A DNA stretch of 57,840 bases from Bacillus sp. (in: firmicutes) (lineage in GTDB: Bacteria; Bacillota; Bacilli; Bacillales; Cytobacillaceae): assembly GCA_031177865.1 (NCBI GenBank), contig JAPSKD010000006.1, positions 1 to 57,840 on the forward strand. Reading direction: 5' to 3'. A program made the position numbers and the translations under genes. The notes under the pieces were generated by a model, which was not told the origin of the DNA, searched no databases, and saw nothing but the letters and a program-made list of their open reading frames with translations. Shown piece after piece: positions 38,429 to 47,088 of the stretch; positions within the stretch are counted from its first letter, which is position 1, and each line of letters opens with the position of its first letter.

Positions 38429-38509
38429 TTTACATTCTCCTTTATCCTTCAAATTTTATAGAGAAAAGGGGAGCAGCGTAATTGCTGCCTGACCCCTAGC
38501 AATGTCTAA

Positions 38510-39460
38510 TTAAACAGTGACTACCGCTTCCGTTGCCTTAACTTTATTTTCCAGTGCACCGATTTTGTCGATTTCAATACGAACTACGTCTCCATCTTTT
38601 AAGAATTGCGGAGGATTCATCGCAACTCCAACGCCTCCAGGAGTTCCTGTTAAGACAACATCTCCAGGCTCTAACGTCATTAAGTTGGATAAGAAAGCTA
38701 CTAATTTTTGAACAGAGAATACTAGATTAGCAGTATTCGTTTTTTGACGCACTTCACCATTTACTTTTAGGACAACATCTAAGCCAGATGGATTTTGTAG
38801 TTCATCGGAAGTTACCAAATATGGTCCCATTGGTGCGCTGCCATCTACTGATTTTCCTTGTAACCATTGAAGCGTGCGTCGTTGGATATCACGATAGGTT
38901 ACGTCATTTGTAATGGTATAACCCGCTACATAGTCTAATGCATCTTCTTCAGCAACATTGCGAGCTTGTTTACCTACTACAAAGGTAAATTCTGCCTCAT
39001 AGTCAAGTTGATCAGAAATCGGATAGTGTGGAATATCGTCCTCTGGACCTAAAATTGTATTAGCGAATTTCGCGAAAATGACAGGGTTCGATGGGAGTTC
39101 ACGACCCATTTCTAAAATGTGCTCACGGTAGTTGTGACCAACACAAATAATTTTGCCTGGACGTCCGACTGGAGCTTCTACTTTAACTTCCTCAATAGTG
39201 TAAATCACTTTTTTATCAAGGCTTTCAGGATTAGCGAGAATGAAATCGATTGCATTTTGCGCGAGAATCAGTGATTCTTTGCCACCTTGGTATAATTCGT
39301 CGGTATTATCCGGCACATATGCTTTTGCAATTGCTTCATATCGGTATTTTCCTTCTGCTTTTAACTGTGCTTGGTAAGCATAGTTTAAGTCGATTACTTT
39401 GTTATCAACGATTGCCCCTGCACGTGTATGTCCAGCGACAGAAAAATTAATAAGTTTCAT
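38510..39460 (-). CDS. Fumarylpyruvate hydrolase (FAH family)
   Basis: A 316-residue fumarylacetoacetate-hydrolase-fold enzyme expected to split fumarylpyruvate into fumarate and pyruvate, the last step of the gentisate route. Motifs: GKIICVGHNYREHILEMG, VIFAKFANTILGPEDDI, the metal ligands DYEAEFTFVVG, RRTLQWLQGKSVDGSAPMGPYLV and LTGTPGGVGVA. AAGGAGG precedes the ATG. First gene of a two-gene minus-strand operon with the dioxygenase. Other 2,4-dioxo-acid hydrolases share the fold, so the substrate is taken from context. Confidence 0.85.
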   Translation of the reverse strand: MKLINFSVAGHTRAGAIVDNKVIDLNYAYQAQLKAEGKYRYEAIAKAYVPDNTDELYQGGKESLILAQNAIDFILANPESLDKKVIYTIEEVKVEAPVGRPGKIICVGHNYREHILEMGRELPSNPVIFAKFANTILGPEDDIPHYPISDQLDYEAEFTFVVGKQARNVAEEDALDYVAGYTITNDVTYRDIQRRTLQWLQGKSVDGSAPMGPYLVTSDELQNPSGLDVVLKVNGEVRQKTNTANLVFSVQKLVAFLSNLMTLEPGDVVLTGTPGGVGVAMNPPQFLKDGDVVRIEIDKIGALENKVKATEAVVTV

Positions 39461-39563
39461 GGTTTGCCTCCTTGTTTTTTCACTAATTATGAAACTAGTT
39501 CACTATTTATAAAAATATTAAAATATTTTAAAATGATTGTCAATATTATTTGTTTTCAGAAAT

Positions 39564-39950
39564 TTATTTTATAAAACCGAAATACTCTGAAATTTCCTTT
39601 GCAACATTGAGAACATATTTTCCAGTCGGATGGTCCGCTGATTTTGACACAGTATCAGTAATACCAACGACGGTTATGGCACCAAATAGTCCGTAATTGA
39701 TTTAATATAGGGACACTAAAAGAAGAGAAGTGCTTTACTAGAGGTTCCGTTTTTGATACAAAAAACAATTCTCTTGTTTTTTCTTTTTCACTTTGAAATT
39801 GCTGTAGTTCACTTTCATTAAACTTCGATAATTCATCTTCTTCCTATTCTTTCATTAGGACGTCTTTTTCAAAAGCAGAAAAAACAACGCCAGTCGAGGA
39901 GGAGAGCGGTATGTGTGTCCTTATTTGTGCACCGATATTAATAGAAATTT
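39564..39950 (-). pseudogene. Decayed IclR-family regulator remnant
   Basis: Minus-strand translation recovers the effector-binding domain of an IclR regulator: INIGAQIRTHIPLSSSTGVVFSAFEKDVLMKE, a stop (TAG at 39844-39846), further matching sequence, a frameshift near 39690-39700, then YGLFGAITVVGITDTVSKSA and LNVAKEISEYFGFIK before the natural stop at 39564. The N-terminal helix-turn-helix is missing. IclR regulators commonly control gentisate and hydroxybenzoate operons, so this is probably the lost local regulator. It sits in the divergent spacer 39461-40060; the rest of that 600-bp gap shows no gene. Confidence 0.85.
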
Positions 39951-40060
39951 CTAAACTTTAAAAGTTTTGGTTGACGAATTGGTGAAAAATGATTTAAAGT
40001 TTTCTCATAAGGTAACAAAGTTCTCTATTTGTAGAAAATAATAACTCAGTCGGAGGGGAA

Positions 40061-41260
40061 ATGTCAATGACTAATGTAAGCGACATCATTATAGTAGGTG
40101 GAGGAATTGGTGGTTTAGCAGCAGCACTATCAATCCAAGAAACAGGTAAATCAGTAGCAATTTTTGAGCAAGCGCCTGAATTTGGGGAAGTCGGAGCTGG
40201 TATTCAGTTAGCACCAAATGCATTAGAGGTTTTAGATCGTTTAGGTGTAAAGGAAGAAATCTTAAAACATGCGGTAGTACCAAAACGCCTTGTCCTAAAA
40301 GATGTTTATACTGCAAAAGAATTAGCAACTCTTGATTTAGGGGAAGGTTTCCAAAAAGAATTTGGCCAGCCATATATCGTATTACATCGCTCTGACTTAC
40401 ACAGAGTTCTTTATGAAGCATGTCAAAAAAGTAGCAATATCCAATTCTTTACAAACCAATGTATTCAAACTGCAGAACAAAATGGTGATACTGTAACCAT
40501 TGTTAACCAAAATGGTGAAACGTTTAGTGCAGATGCAGTTATTGGTGCAGATGGGGTAAAATCAAACATACGTAAGCAGCTAGTTGATGATAAACCTGTA
40601 AACTCTGCGTATGTAGCTTACCGTGGAACGATTCCAATTGAAGAAGTGGCTACTACCGCAAACTTAGACTTAGACGATGTAATCATGTGGATTGGACCAA
40701 ACCTGCACATGGTACAATACCCAGTTCGTCGCGGAGAGCTTTACAACCAAGTAGTCGTATTTAAATCATATGATGCGACTGTAGAAGACTGGGGAACACC
40801 AGAAGAAATGGCTCGTCGTTTTGAAAATTGTCATCCAAAAGTTGAAAACGCTTTAGCTTATATTAACCGTCAATTCCGTTGGCAAATGTATGACCGTGAA
40901 CCAATTGACAATTGGACAAATGGCAACATTACACTATTAGGAGATTCTGGTCATGCAATGCTTCAATATTTAGCACAAGGCGGCGTTCAAGCTCTCGAAG
41001 ATGCGTTTGTATTAGGTGAGAAATTAAAAGAACATAAATCCTACGAGGAAGCATTTAAAGCATATCAAGAAATTCGAATCCCACGTTCTGCAATGGTACA
41101 AGGATCAGCACGCAGATGGGGTGAAATTATTCATGCGGAGGCCCCAACTGCACTTGCACTTCGTAACTTCATTTTCGAACAACACAAGCCAACTGACTAC
41201 CATGTTATTGATTTCCTATATGGCTATTTCAAGAAAAATTATGAACGTGTAAATTGCTAA
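40061..41260 (+). CDS. FAD-dependent hydroxylase, probable 3-hydroxybenzoate 6-monooxygenase
   Basis: A 399-residue class A flavoprotein monooxygenase. FAD motif IIVGGGIGGLAAALSI, middle DG motif VIGADGVKSNIRKQL, and GD motif LLGDSGHAMLQYLAQGGVQALEDA. Next to a gentisate dioxygenase, the best substrate is 3-hydroxybenzoate (giving gentisate); salicylate 5-hydroxylation is chemically possible but usually uses other enzymes. GGAGGGG lies 2-9 bases before two ATGs, at 40061 and 40067; the second has the better spacing. Divergent from the dioxygenase operon. Confidence 0.85.
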   Translation: MSMTNVSDIIIVGGGIGGLAAALSIQETGKSVAIFEQAPEFGEVGAGIQLAPNALEVLDRLGVKEEILKHAVVPKRLVLKDVYTAKELATLDLGEGFQKEFGQPYIVLHRSDLHRVLYEACQKSSNIQFFTNQCIQTAEQNGDTVTIVNQNGETFSADAVIGADGVKSNIRKQLVDDKPVNSAYVAYRGTIPIEEVATTANLDLDDVIMWIGPNLHMVQYPVRRGELYNQVVVFKSYDATVEDWGTPEEMARRFENCHPKVENALAYINRQFRWQMYDREPIDNWTNGNITLLGDSGHAMLQYLAQGGVQALEDAFVLGEKLKEHKSYEEAFKAYQEIRIPRSAMVQGSARRWGEIIHAEAPTALALRNFIFEQHKPTDYHVIDFLYGYFKKNYERVNC

Positions 41261-41262
41261 TT

Positions 41263-41299
41263 AAAAAACGCGTTAGGGCTGGCTCTAACGCATTTTTTA
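41263..41299 (+). terminator. Terminator after the FAD hydroxylase
   Basis: Stem with core GCGTTAG/CTAACGC and flanking A/T tracts, just after the stop at 41260. Confidence 0.85.
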
Positions 41300-41337
41300 A
41301 ATTTATGTATTAAGTGATTTGAAGGAGGACGTAAACG

Positions 41338-41832
41338 ATGGTAAAAGCAGTACTGAATGAAAAATTGGAATTGTTTAAAAAGAGTATAGATCATATTGCA
41401 GCGGTATTGAAAAATACGGGAGAGGGTGCACTTTATGTTAAACCTTCTGAAACAGAATGGTCCGCCATGCAAATTGTTTCTCATATTTTAGAAGCTGTAA
41501 ATTTTTGGGTTGAAGATTTGGAAGCGCTGCTAGTAGTTCCTGGTGCAAAATGGGGACGTAATCATGAACATGTGCGCCGTTTAGCTGCAGTAGATGAAAC
41601 GGTTGTATCACGTATTAAGAAAGAGGATGCTATAACTGCACTTCAAAACTTAGTACCGAAAGTAGAGGAAGCACTATTAAAAGTGAAAGAAGAGGATTTA
41701 GTAAAAACAGCTCCAAGTTATAATCCCAATTTTGACGGAAAACCGTTATCATTTTTAGTCGACCATTTAATCGTTAAGCATGTAACGGGTCATTACGGGC
41801 AACTGGTACGTCATTTAGAAAAAATTCAATAA
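41338..41832 (+). CDS. DinB-fold metal protein, candidate maleylpyruvate isomerase
   Basis: A 164-residue four-helix-bundle protein of the DinB/YfiT superfamily. The metal triad is visible as H49 (VSHILEA), H148 and H152 (KHVTGHYGQL). This superfamily includes mycothiol-dependent maleylpyruvate isomerase of actinobacteria. Here the gene sits in a gentisate island that otherwise lacks an isomerase, and the host has a bacilliredoxin, so a bacillithiol-dependent isomerase is a reasonable inference, not a demonstrated role. AAGGAGG precedes the ATG. Alternatively a generic DinB-family thiol S-transferase. Confidence 0.7.
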   Translation: MVKAVLNEKLELFKKSIDHIAAVLKNTGEGALYVKPSETEWSAMQIVSHILEAVNFWVEDLEALLVVPGAKWGRNHEHVRRLAAVDETVVSRIKKEDAITALQNLVPKVEEALLKVKEEDLVKTAPSYNPNFDGKPLSFLVDHLIVKHVTGHYGQLVRHLEKIQ

Positions 41833-41840
41833 TTGATCAG

Positions 41841-41870
41841 AAAAAGGACTCCATTACGGAAGTCCTTTTT
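41841..41870. terminator. Bidirectional terminator
   Basis: Perfect 10-bp stem AAAAAGGACT/AGTCCTTTTT between the DinB-fold gene and the convergent CDGSH gene. Confidence 0.9.
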
Positions 41871-41882
41871 CTATAGAAGACA

Positions 41883-42089
41883 TTACTCTTCTTTTGCAAC
41901 TCGCACTTGAGAGTCAAATTTCCCTTTATGAGAACCATCACAAAAAGGTTTGTTGTTGGAAAGCCCGCAGCGGCAAAGAGAAAAGGCTGGCTTCGTTTCC
42001 ATGACATTTCCAGCACCATCTAGCAATTCTACCTCACCAGTAATCCGCAGTGACCCATTATCGTTTACTTTAATTTGTACCTTTGACAT
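41883..42089 (-). CDS. CDGSH iron-sulfur domain protein
   Basis: A 68-residue protein with one CDGSH-type 2Fe-2S motif: SLCRCGLSNNKPFCDGSH supplies the three Cys and one His. Small soluble redox or Fe-S transfer protein; the partner is unknown. ATG at 42089 has AAGGAGTG upstream; an in-frame upstream ATG at 42155 would add an unusual N-terminus and is rejected. Confidence 0.9.
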   Translation of the reverse strand: MSKVQIKVNDNGSLRITGEVELLDGAGNVMETKPAFSLCRCGLSNNKPFCDGSHKGKFDSQVRVAKEE

Positions 42090-42228
42090 TCTTGACACTC
42101 CTTTTAAAAGTATATGTACTATTTTCACAATATATTGAATAGGAGGAAAACGCAAGTAAGCAGAAATTCCAGCACCTGCAAAAAATTATGTTACAATCAG
42201 CGTATGCCAACTAGGGGGAGATTTAAAC

Positions 42229-42561
42229 ATGGAGATTATGATAACCGCGGAAGCTTCTGAGAAGCTTAATAAGAAAATAAATGGCCGGGAAGGTTACTTA
42301 AAGCTTAAGTACGATACAGAGGATTGCGGATGTGCCGTAAACGGTGTGATTGCATTGTGGTATGTACCGGAAGTTGATAGAGACGATATTACGATTGAGA
42401 CAAACGAACGAAATGTATATATGGAAAAGTCGAAAGCAGTTTTCTTTGATGAAAAGATGACGATTGATTTTTCAAAAGGAACGAATAGCTTTCAATTAAA
42501 AAGTCCACAGCAAATCTTAAACGGATACATGAGTTTTGTTGTGACAGAAAAGACAGACTGA
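42229..42561 (+). CDS. yqkB: YqkB, HesB-like Fe-S biosynthesis family protein
   Basis: A 110-residue HesB/IscA-like fold protein (MEIMITAEASEKLNKKI...), with EDCGCAVNGV near residue 32 rather than the C-terminal C-G-C of true A-type carriers, as in the Bacillus YqkB family. Role presumed in Fe-S metabolism. RBS GGGGGAG. The terminator overlaps its stop codon. Confidence 0.88.
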   Translation: MEIMITAEASEKLNKKINGREGYLKLKYDTEDCGCAVNGVIALWYVPEVDRDDITIETNERNVYMEKSKAVFFDEKMTIDFSKGTNSFQLKSPQQILNGYMSFVVTEKTD

Positions 42562-42584
42562 CCCACTTGGGCAGTCTGTTTTTT
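42553..42584 (+). terminator. Terminator of yqkB
   Basis: ACAGACTG-A-CCC against GGG-CAGTCTGT with a 4-base loop (ACTT), then TTTTTT; overlaps the stop codon. Confidence 0.85.
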
Positions 42585-42619
42585 AGGAAACGCAGATAAA
42601 TCTCAAAAAATTATTTGAG

Positions 42620-43531
42620 TTAAGCTTTCTCAACGTATTTTTGCAAAAATTTGTCTATGACAGTTCGATATTCTTCAGGGTTCTCATTAAAAGACTGGGC
42701 ATGACGGCCATTTGCAGCGAGATAAAGCATTTTCGGACCTTGTTTTTTTTCATATAATTCCTTTGTCATGGCCGGAAGTATAAAATCATCGTTCTCGCTG
42801 TGAATAAATAAAATAGGATGTTTAATATTTTCGATAACTGAAATGGGCGAGACGTGACGAATCGAATATTTTTCACGGAGGCGCAAAATGAAGTCAGCAA
42901 TGGGAATTAATAATGTTGAAACATTCTTAAATTCTTTTTTTAGTTGATAAGATACTTGCTCTTTCAAGTCAGAGAACGGACAGTCTGCTATATAAAAATC
43001 AGCGCCATCCTCAAGCATTCCAGCGTACAGAAGCATTGTAGCTGCCCCCATCGATTCCCCATGAATTCCGAGCGTAAGTGTTGGTCCCTTCTCTTTTTTT
43101 AACCAATCAATAACTGCCTTTAGATCGAATTTTTCATAGTGACCAAAGCTGGTTGTCTTTCCACCTGATTCACCGTGTCTGCGATGGTCGTAAATCATCG
43201 CATTAAAACCACGCTCTAAGAAAAGGTTCATATATTTTATCGAATTAATCTTTGTTTCTGTTACACCGTGGGAAATAATGACATAGCGATTGGAATCGTG
43301 TGGTTCTACCAGCAGAGCTTTAATGGGATAGCCAAAAGGGGAATCGATGATTACCTCCCGCTTAGGAAGTGATTCGAAATGCTCGGGGTTAAATCTGCCG
43401 GCTTCCTTTTCCCGCTGTACTATAAATTGTTCATCCTTCTTTTTCATATAAATAAGCCTATTTGTAAAATAAAAACCTAAAGAAAATGTAATTAAGAATG
43501 AAATTAGAAGAGCTCGCAACGCCTTTCTCAC
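42620..43531 (-). CDS. yqkD: YqkD, membrane-anchored alpha/beta hydrolase
   Basis: A 303-residue protein with an N-terminal membrane segment (ALLISFLITFSLGFYFT) and an alpha/beta-hydrolase domain: nucleophile elbow GIHGESMGAATM, oxyanion region VIISHGVTE, and C-terminal His in NGRHAQSF. GTG at 43531 with GGAGG seven bases upstream is preferred over ATG at 43564. Substrate unknown; a lipase/esterase-type reaction is the broad expectation. Confidence 0.87.
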   Translation of the reverse strand: MRKALRALLISFLITFSLGFYFTNRLIYMKKKDEQFIVQREKEAGRFNPEHFESLPKREVIIDSPFGYPIKALLVEPHDSNRYVIISHGVTETKINSIKYMNLFLERGFNAMIYDHRRHGESGGKTTSFGHYEKFDLKAVIDWLKKEKGPTLTLGIHGESMGAATMLLYAGMLEDGADFYIADCPFSDLKEQVSYQLKKEFKNVSTLLIPIADFILRLREKYSIRHVSPISVIENIKHPILFIHSENDDFILPAMTKELYEKKQGPKMLYLAANGRHAQSFNENPEEYRTVIDKFLQKYVEKA

Positions 43532-43604
43532 AAGTACACCTCCAAAAGGTTCGTTAGTAGTCATTATTTGGTAATTAATGTTGTCTTTTATTTTAACATA
43601 GGAA

Positions 43605-43630
43605 AAGCCGCTAACTCCATTTAGCGGCTT
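43605..43630 (-). terminator. Terminator of the 46-residue small gene
   Basis: Perfect 10-bp stem AAGCCGCTAA/TTAGCGGCTT, followed on the minus strand by TTTTCC. Confidence 0.75.
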
Positions 43631-43670
43631 AATGAGATAAAAAGATATTTATTTTGAACTTCACAAACTA

Positions 43671-43700
43671 TCTAGCTTCAGCGCGTAGAGGCGCTTCCGC
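43671..43700 (-). repeat. Minimal fragment of the dispersed repeat
   Basis: On the minus strand GCGGAAGCGCC...CGCGCTGAAGCTAGA, i.e. the left and right ends of the repeat family joined with almost nothing between, directly after the small gene's stop. Confidence 0.65.
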
Positions 43701-43705
43701 ATTTC

Positions 43706-43846
43706 TTATTGCTCAGCATTTTGTCTCTTCGTAGGATGAAGTGCTTTTTCTAGTTCCTCAGCGGCAATGATTCGTTTATCTGTACCGGCAGATTCTGCAT
43801 AATCCTTACCTTTTTGGCTGTATCCCTTATCGCGTTTTTGGCTCAT
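43706..43846 (-). CDS. Uncharacterised 46-residue hydrophilic protein
   Basis: A complete small frame, MSQKRDKGYSQKGKDYAESAG..., ending KRQNAEQ, rich in Lys, Glu and Ala with no hydrophobic segment. GGGAG lies about 12 bases upstream of the ATG on the minus strand, and a terminator follows the stop. I do not recognise the family with confidence. Codon use and signals support a real gene. It lies between yqkD and the thiolase operon; the 283 bp between it and the thiolase start show no other gene. Confidence 0.65.
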   Translation of the reverse strand: MSQKRDKGYSQKGKDYAESAGTDKRIIAAEELEKALHPTKRQNAEQ

Positions 43847-44129
43847 TATCGTCAGACTCCCTTCGAAGTGGTTTCATTAAATAAGGTGCATATATGTGAG
43901 CTTGATTATTCATGTGAAAAAACTATACCAGAGGTATCAAACCGGTCAATCCCGAATCATTAGGTTTTATGTGAATTAGACATCATTTTCCCCCTCGAGC
44001 CTTCATACCTTCATTGTAGGTGCTGAAATCTAATAATCAAGAATAATATAAATTTTGACAAAATAAGAGGGTTTTCTGTGCTTGTACTCGAAATAGTAAA
44101 GGTAAAACCGCTAAAAGGAGAGGGTAAAA

Positions 44130-45317
44130 ATGAGTCAAACAGAAGTAGTAATTGTTAGCGCAGTTCGTACGGCACTAGGTAATTTTAACGGGGGTTTAAA
44201 AAATGTATCGGCACCACAATTAGGAGCGACGGTCATCAAAGGAGCGCTCGAACAAGCCGGAGTAAAGCCGGAGCAAGTGGACGAAGTTATTTTAGGTAAT
44301 GTCTTGCAAGCAGGACTTGGTCAGAATCCAGCTAGACAGGCAGCCATTGGCGCAGGAATTCCCGAAAGTGTTTCCTCAATGACGATTAACAAGGTATGCG
44401 GTTCTGGATTAAAGGCTGTACACCTAGCAACGCAGGCAATTCTAGCAGGAGATGCTGAGATTGTTGTTGCTGGAGGCATGGAGAATATGAGCCAAGCCCC
44501 TTATCTATTAAAAAATGCACGTGATGGCTTTAAAATGGGTGATCAAAAATTAGTGGACACGTTGACAGGTGACGGACTGACATGTGTTTTTAATCAATAT
44601 CATATGGGTGTTACAGCTGAAAACTTGGCTGATAAATATTCGATTACAAGAGAAGAACAAGACCAATTCTCAGCATGGAGTCAGGAAAAGGCTGTTAAGG
44701 CAATTGAAGCAGGTAAATTTAAAGATGAGATTGTCCCTGTCGTCATTCCACAGCGCAAAGGTGATCCAATTGTTTTTGATACAGATGAATATCCAAAAAA
44801 AGGGACAACAGCCGAAAAACTCGGAGGATTACGTCCAGCATTCAAAAAAGATGGCAGCGTAACAGCTGGTAATGCATCCGGAATCAATGATGGAGCAGCA
44901 GTTGTAATCGTAATGAGCAGGAAAAAAGCGGACGAATTAGGGATTAAACCTTTAGTAACGATTAAGGGAAATGCAAGTGCTGGTGTTGATCCAAGCATCA
45001 TGGGTATCGGTCCAGTTCCAGCGGTGAAAAAGGTTCTGGAAAAAACGTCTATTTCTATGGAAGAGCTTGAGTTAATTGAAGCGAATGAGGCATTTGCTGC
45101 ACAAGCACTAGCAGTTGACCGAGAACTTCATTTTAATAAAGAAATCTTGAATGTTAATGGCGGGGCTATCGCCCTTGGTCACCCAATCGGTGCAAGTGGC
45201 GCAAGAATTCTCGTTACGCTGATTCATGAAATGAAAAGACGGAATGCACAGAAGGGATTAGCAACACTTTGTATTGGCGGCGGCCAAGGGGTAGCAACGG
45301 TCGTTGAGCTAGCTTAA
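44130..45317 (+). CDS. Acetyl-CoA C-acetyltransferase (thiolase)
   Basis: A 395-residue biosynthetic-type thiolase that condenses or cleaves acetoacetyl-CoA. Active-site Cys near residue 88 in [25 protein letters not shown], catalytic His in [18 protein letters not shown], and second Cys in [10 protein letters not shown]. First gene of an operon with a 3-oxoacid CoA-transferase, so together they turn acetoacetate into two acetyl-CoA. Confidence 0.95.
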   Translation: MSQTEVVIVSAVRTALGNFNGGLKNVSAPQLGATVIKGALEQAGVKPEQVDEVILGNVLQAGLGQNPARQAAIGAGIPESVSSMTINKVCGSGLKAVHLATQAILAGDAEIVVAGGMENMSQAPYLLKNARDGFKMGDQKLVDTLTGDGLTCVFNQYHMGVTAENLADKYSITREEQDQFSAWSQEKAVKAIEAGKFKDEIVPVVIPQRKGDPIVFDTDEYPKKGTTAEKLGGLRPAFKKDGSVTAGNASGINDGAAVVIVMSRKKADELGIKPLVTIKGNASAGVDPSIMGIGPVPAVKKVLEKTSISMEELELIEANEAFAAQALAVDRELHFNKEILNVNGGAIALGHPIGASGARILVTLIHEMKRRNAQKGLATLCIGGGQGVATVVELA

Positions 45318-45344
45318 GCCAACAATGAGGGGAGAAAGAGCACG

Positions 45345-46034
45345 ATGAAGAAGATTAGTACATCCTTCCAGGAAGCAGTCGCGGATATTCAAGATGGAGC
45401 GACGTTGATGGTCGGCGGTTTCGGTTTGTGCGGTATACCTGAAAATCTAATCCAAGCATTGGTTGATAAGGGCGTAAAGGATTTAACGGTTATCTCCAAT
45501 AACTGTGGGATTGATGATTGGGGTCTTGGGCCTCTTTTAAAAAATAAACAGATTAAAAAAATGATAGGTTCCTATGTGGGGGAGAACAAGGAGTTTGAAA
45601 GACAGGTTTTGGCAGGGGAACTTGAAGTAGAGCTGACACCACAAGGTACATTAGCGGAAAAAATAAGAGCAGGCGGAGCAGGTATACCAGCTTTTTATAC
45701 TCCTGCAGGGGTAGGAACACCGATTGCAGAAGGCAAGGAAACAAAAATTTTTAATGGAAGAGAGTATCTGCTAGAAGAAGCTTTGACAGCTGATTTTAGT
45801 TTTGTCAGGGCATGGAAGGGAGACAAGATGGGAAATCTTGTTTACCACAAAACAGCACGAAACTTTAACCCGATGATAGCGGCAGCAGGAAAAGTAACGA
45901 TTGCCGAAGTGGAGACACTCTGTGAAATCGGGGAACTCGATCCGAATTTCATCCATACTCCGAGCGTTTATGTTCAGATGATTATTGAAGGAAAGCAGGA
46001 AAAAAGAATTGAGAGATTGACAGTTAGAAAATAA
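45345..46034 (+). CDS. scoA: 3-oxoacid CoA-transferase subunit A
   Basis: A 229-residue CoA-transferase family I alpha subunit with the N-terminal glycine-rich signature [18 protein letters not shown] and [16 protein letters not shown]. It pairs with the next gene; succinyl-CoA or acetate is the likely CoA partner. RBS GGGGAGA. Operon with thiolase 28 bases upstream. Confidence 0.92.
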   Translation: MKKISTSFQEAVADIQDGATLMVGGFGLCGIPENLIQALVDKGVKDLTVISNNCGIDDWGLGPLLKNKQIKKMIGSYVGENKEFERQVLAGELEVELTPQGTLAEKIRAGGAGIPAFYTPAGVGTPIAEGKETKIFNGREYLLEEALTADFSFVRAWKGDKMGNLVYHKTARNFNPMIAAAGKVTIAEVETLCEIGELDPNFIHTPSVYVQMIIEGKQEKRIERLTVRK

Positions 46035-46051
46035 AATGGTGGAGGGAGAGA

Positions 46052-46714
46052 GTGCCAATGGTCTCTGTTAGAGAAAGAATTGCAATACGGGCAGAGAAAG
46101 AAATCAAAAACGGTTTTTATGTGAACTTAGGAATCGGGATGCCGACGCTGGTTGCGAATTATATATCGGATAATAAACAAGTTGTTCTGCAATCGGAAAA
46201 TGGACTACTGGGAATTGGTCCATACCCAACGGAGGAAGAAGTAGACCCGGATTTAATCAATGCTGGAAAAGAGACCGTAACTGCAATTAACGGTGCAGCC
46301 TATTTTGATAGTGCTGAATCATTTGCCATGATACGTGGGGGTCATATCGACATAGCAATTCTTGGCGGGATGGAGGTTTCTGAAACAGGAGACCTTGCAA
46401 ACTGGATGATACCAGGTAAAATGATAAAAGGAATGGGTGGTGCCATGGATCTTGTCCATGGAGCACAAAAAATCATTGTCATCATGGAGCATGTGAACAA
46501 GCGCGGTGAATCAAAAATCTTAAAACAATGCACCCTCCCGCTAACCGGAAAAGGTGTGGTTAACCGAATTATTACAGAACGTGCAGTAATGGATGTAACG
46601 GACACCGGTTTAAAATTAGTTGAAGTTGCAAAAGGGTTTACTCTCGAAGATGTAGTAAACTCGACAGAGGCAACACTAGCAGTGGACGAAAACGTGGTTA
46701 TAGAAGCTTATTAA
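46052..46714 (+). CDS. scoB: 3-oxoacid CoA-transferase subunit B
   Basis: A 220-residue CoA-transferase family I beta subunit. The catalytic Glu that forms the CoA thioester is in [14 protein letters not shown], and [14 protein letters not shown] is conserved. GTG at 46052 lies six bases after GGAGG; ATG at 46058 (12 bases) is an alternative, and the protein is otherwise the same. Confidence 0.92.
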   Translation: MPMVSVRERIAIRAEKEIKNGFYVNLGIGMPTLVANYISDNKQVVLQSENGLLGIGPYPTEEEVDPDLINAGKETVTAINGAAYFDSAESFAMIRGGHIDIAILGGMEVSETGDLANWMIPGKMIKGMGGAMDLVHGAQKIIVIMEHVNKRGESKILKQCTLPLTGKGVVNRIITERAVMDVTDTGLKLVEVAKGFTLEDVVNSTEATLAVDENVVIEAY

Positions 46715-46720
46715 AAAGTA

Positions 46721-46755
46721 TGGCAGGCTGATTAGCATAACAGCCTGCTTTTTCA
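46721..46755 (+). terminator. Terminator of thiolase-scoAB
   Basis: GCAGGCTG/CAGCCTGC stem (46723-46730 with 46741-46748) followed by TTTTTC. Confidence 0.85.
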
Positions 46756-46808
46756 ATCAAAAATAATGCTATAATACATATGGAATAATGATTATGGGGG
46801 AGTTTAGG

Positions 46809-47063
46809 ATGAAAAAGAAATCGAAACAAAAAAATCAATCTAAACCAAAAAAAGAAGAAGCAGCGGTTACGCTTAAAGATATGATCAATCCGGAATTAAT
46901 CAAGCAATTAAAAGAACAGCAGGACCAGTTGAAGGCAAGAGAGGAGCGTAAACGAGCTGAAGAAGAGCTGCGTAAACGCGAGGAACGCCGCTTAAAAGAA
47001 AAAAATAAATCGTTTGAAGAGCTGCTTAACGAAAGCGGCATGAACTGGAAGGAATTTAAATAG
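46809..47063 (+). CDS. yqkE: YqkE family coiled-coil protein
   Basis: An 84-residue, extremely Lys/Glu-rich protein with a long predicted coiled coil (about residues 25-70) and a C-terminal FEELLNESGMNWKEFK, typical of the YqkE/DUF3886 family. Function unknown. ATG at 46809 lies eight bases after GGGGGAG; the in-frame start at 46788 precedes that RBS. Confidence 0.88.
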   Translation: MKKKSKQKNQSKPKKEEAAVTLKDMINPELIKQLKEQQDQLKAREERKRAEEELRKREERRLKEKNKSFEELLNESGMNWKEFK

Positions 47064-47088
47064 GAGAGCCAAAAGGCTCTCCTATTTT
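47061..47088. terminator. Bidirectional terminator between yqkE and yqkF
   Basis: Perfect 10-bp stem TAGGAGAGCC/GGCTCTCCTA with AAAA loop between convergent genes. Confidence 0.88.

Noticed and set aside
44055-44095. TTGACA upstream of the thiolase gene
   Set aside because: No acceptable -10 was found at 16-18 bases, so a promoter here is not claimed.
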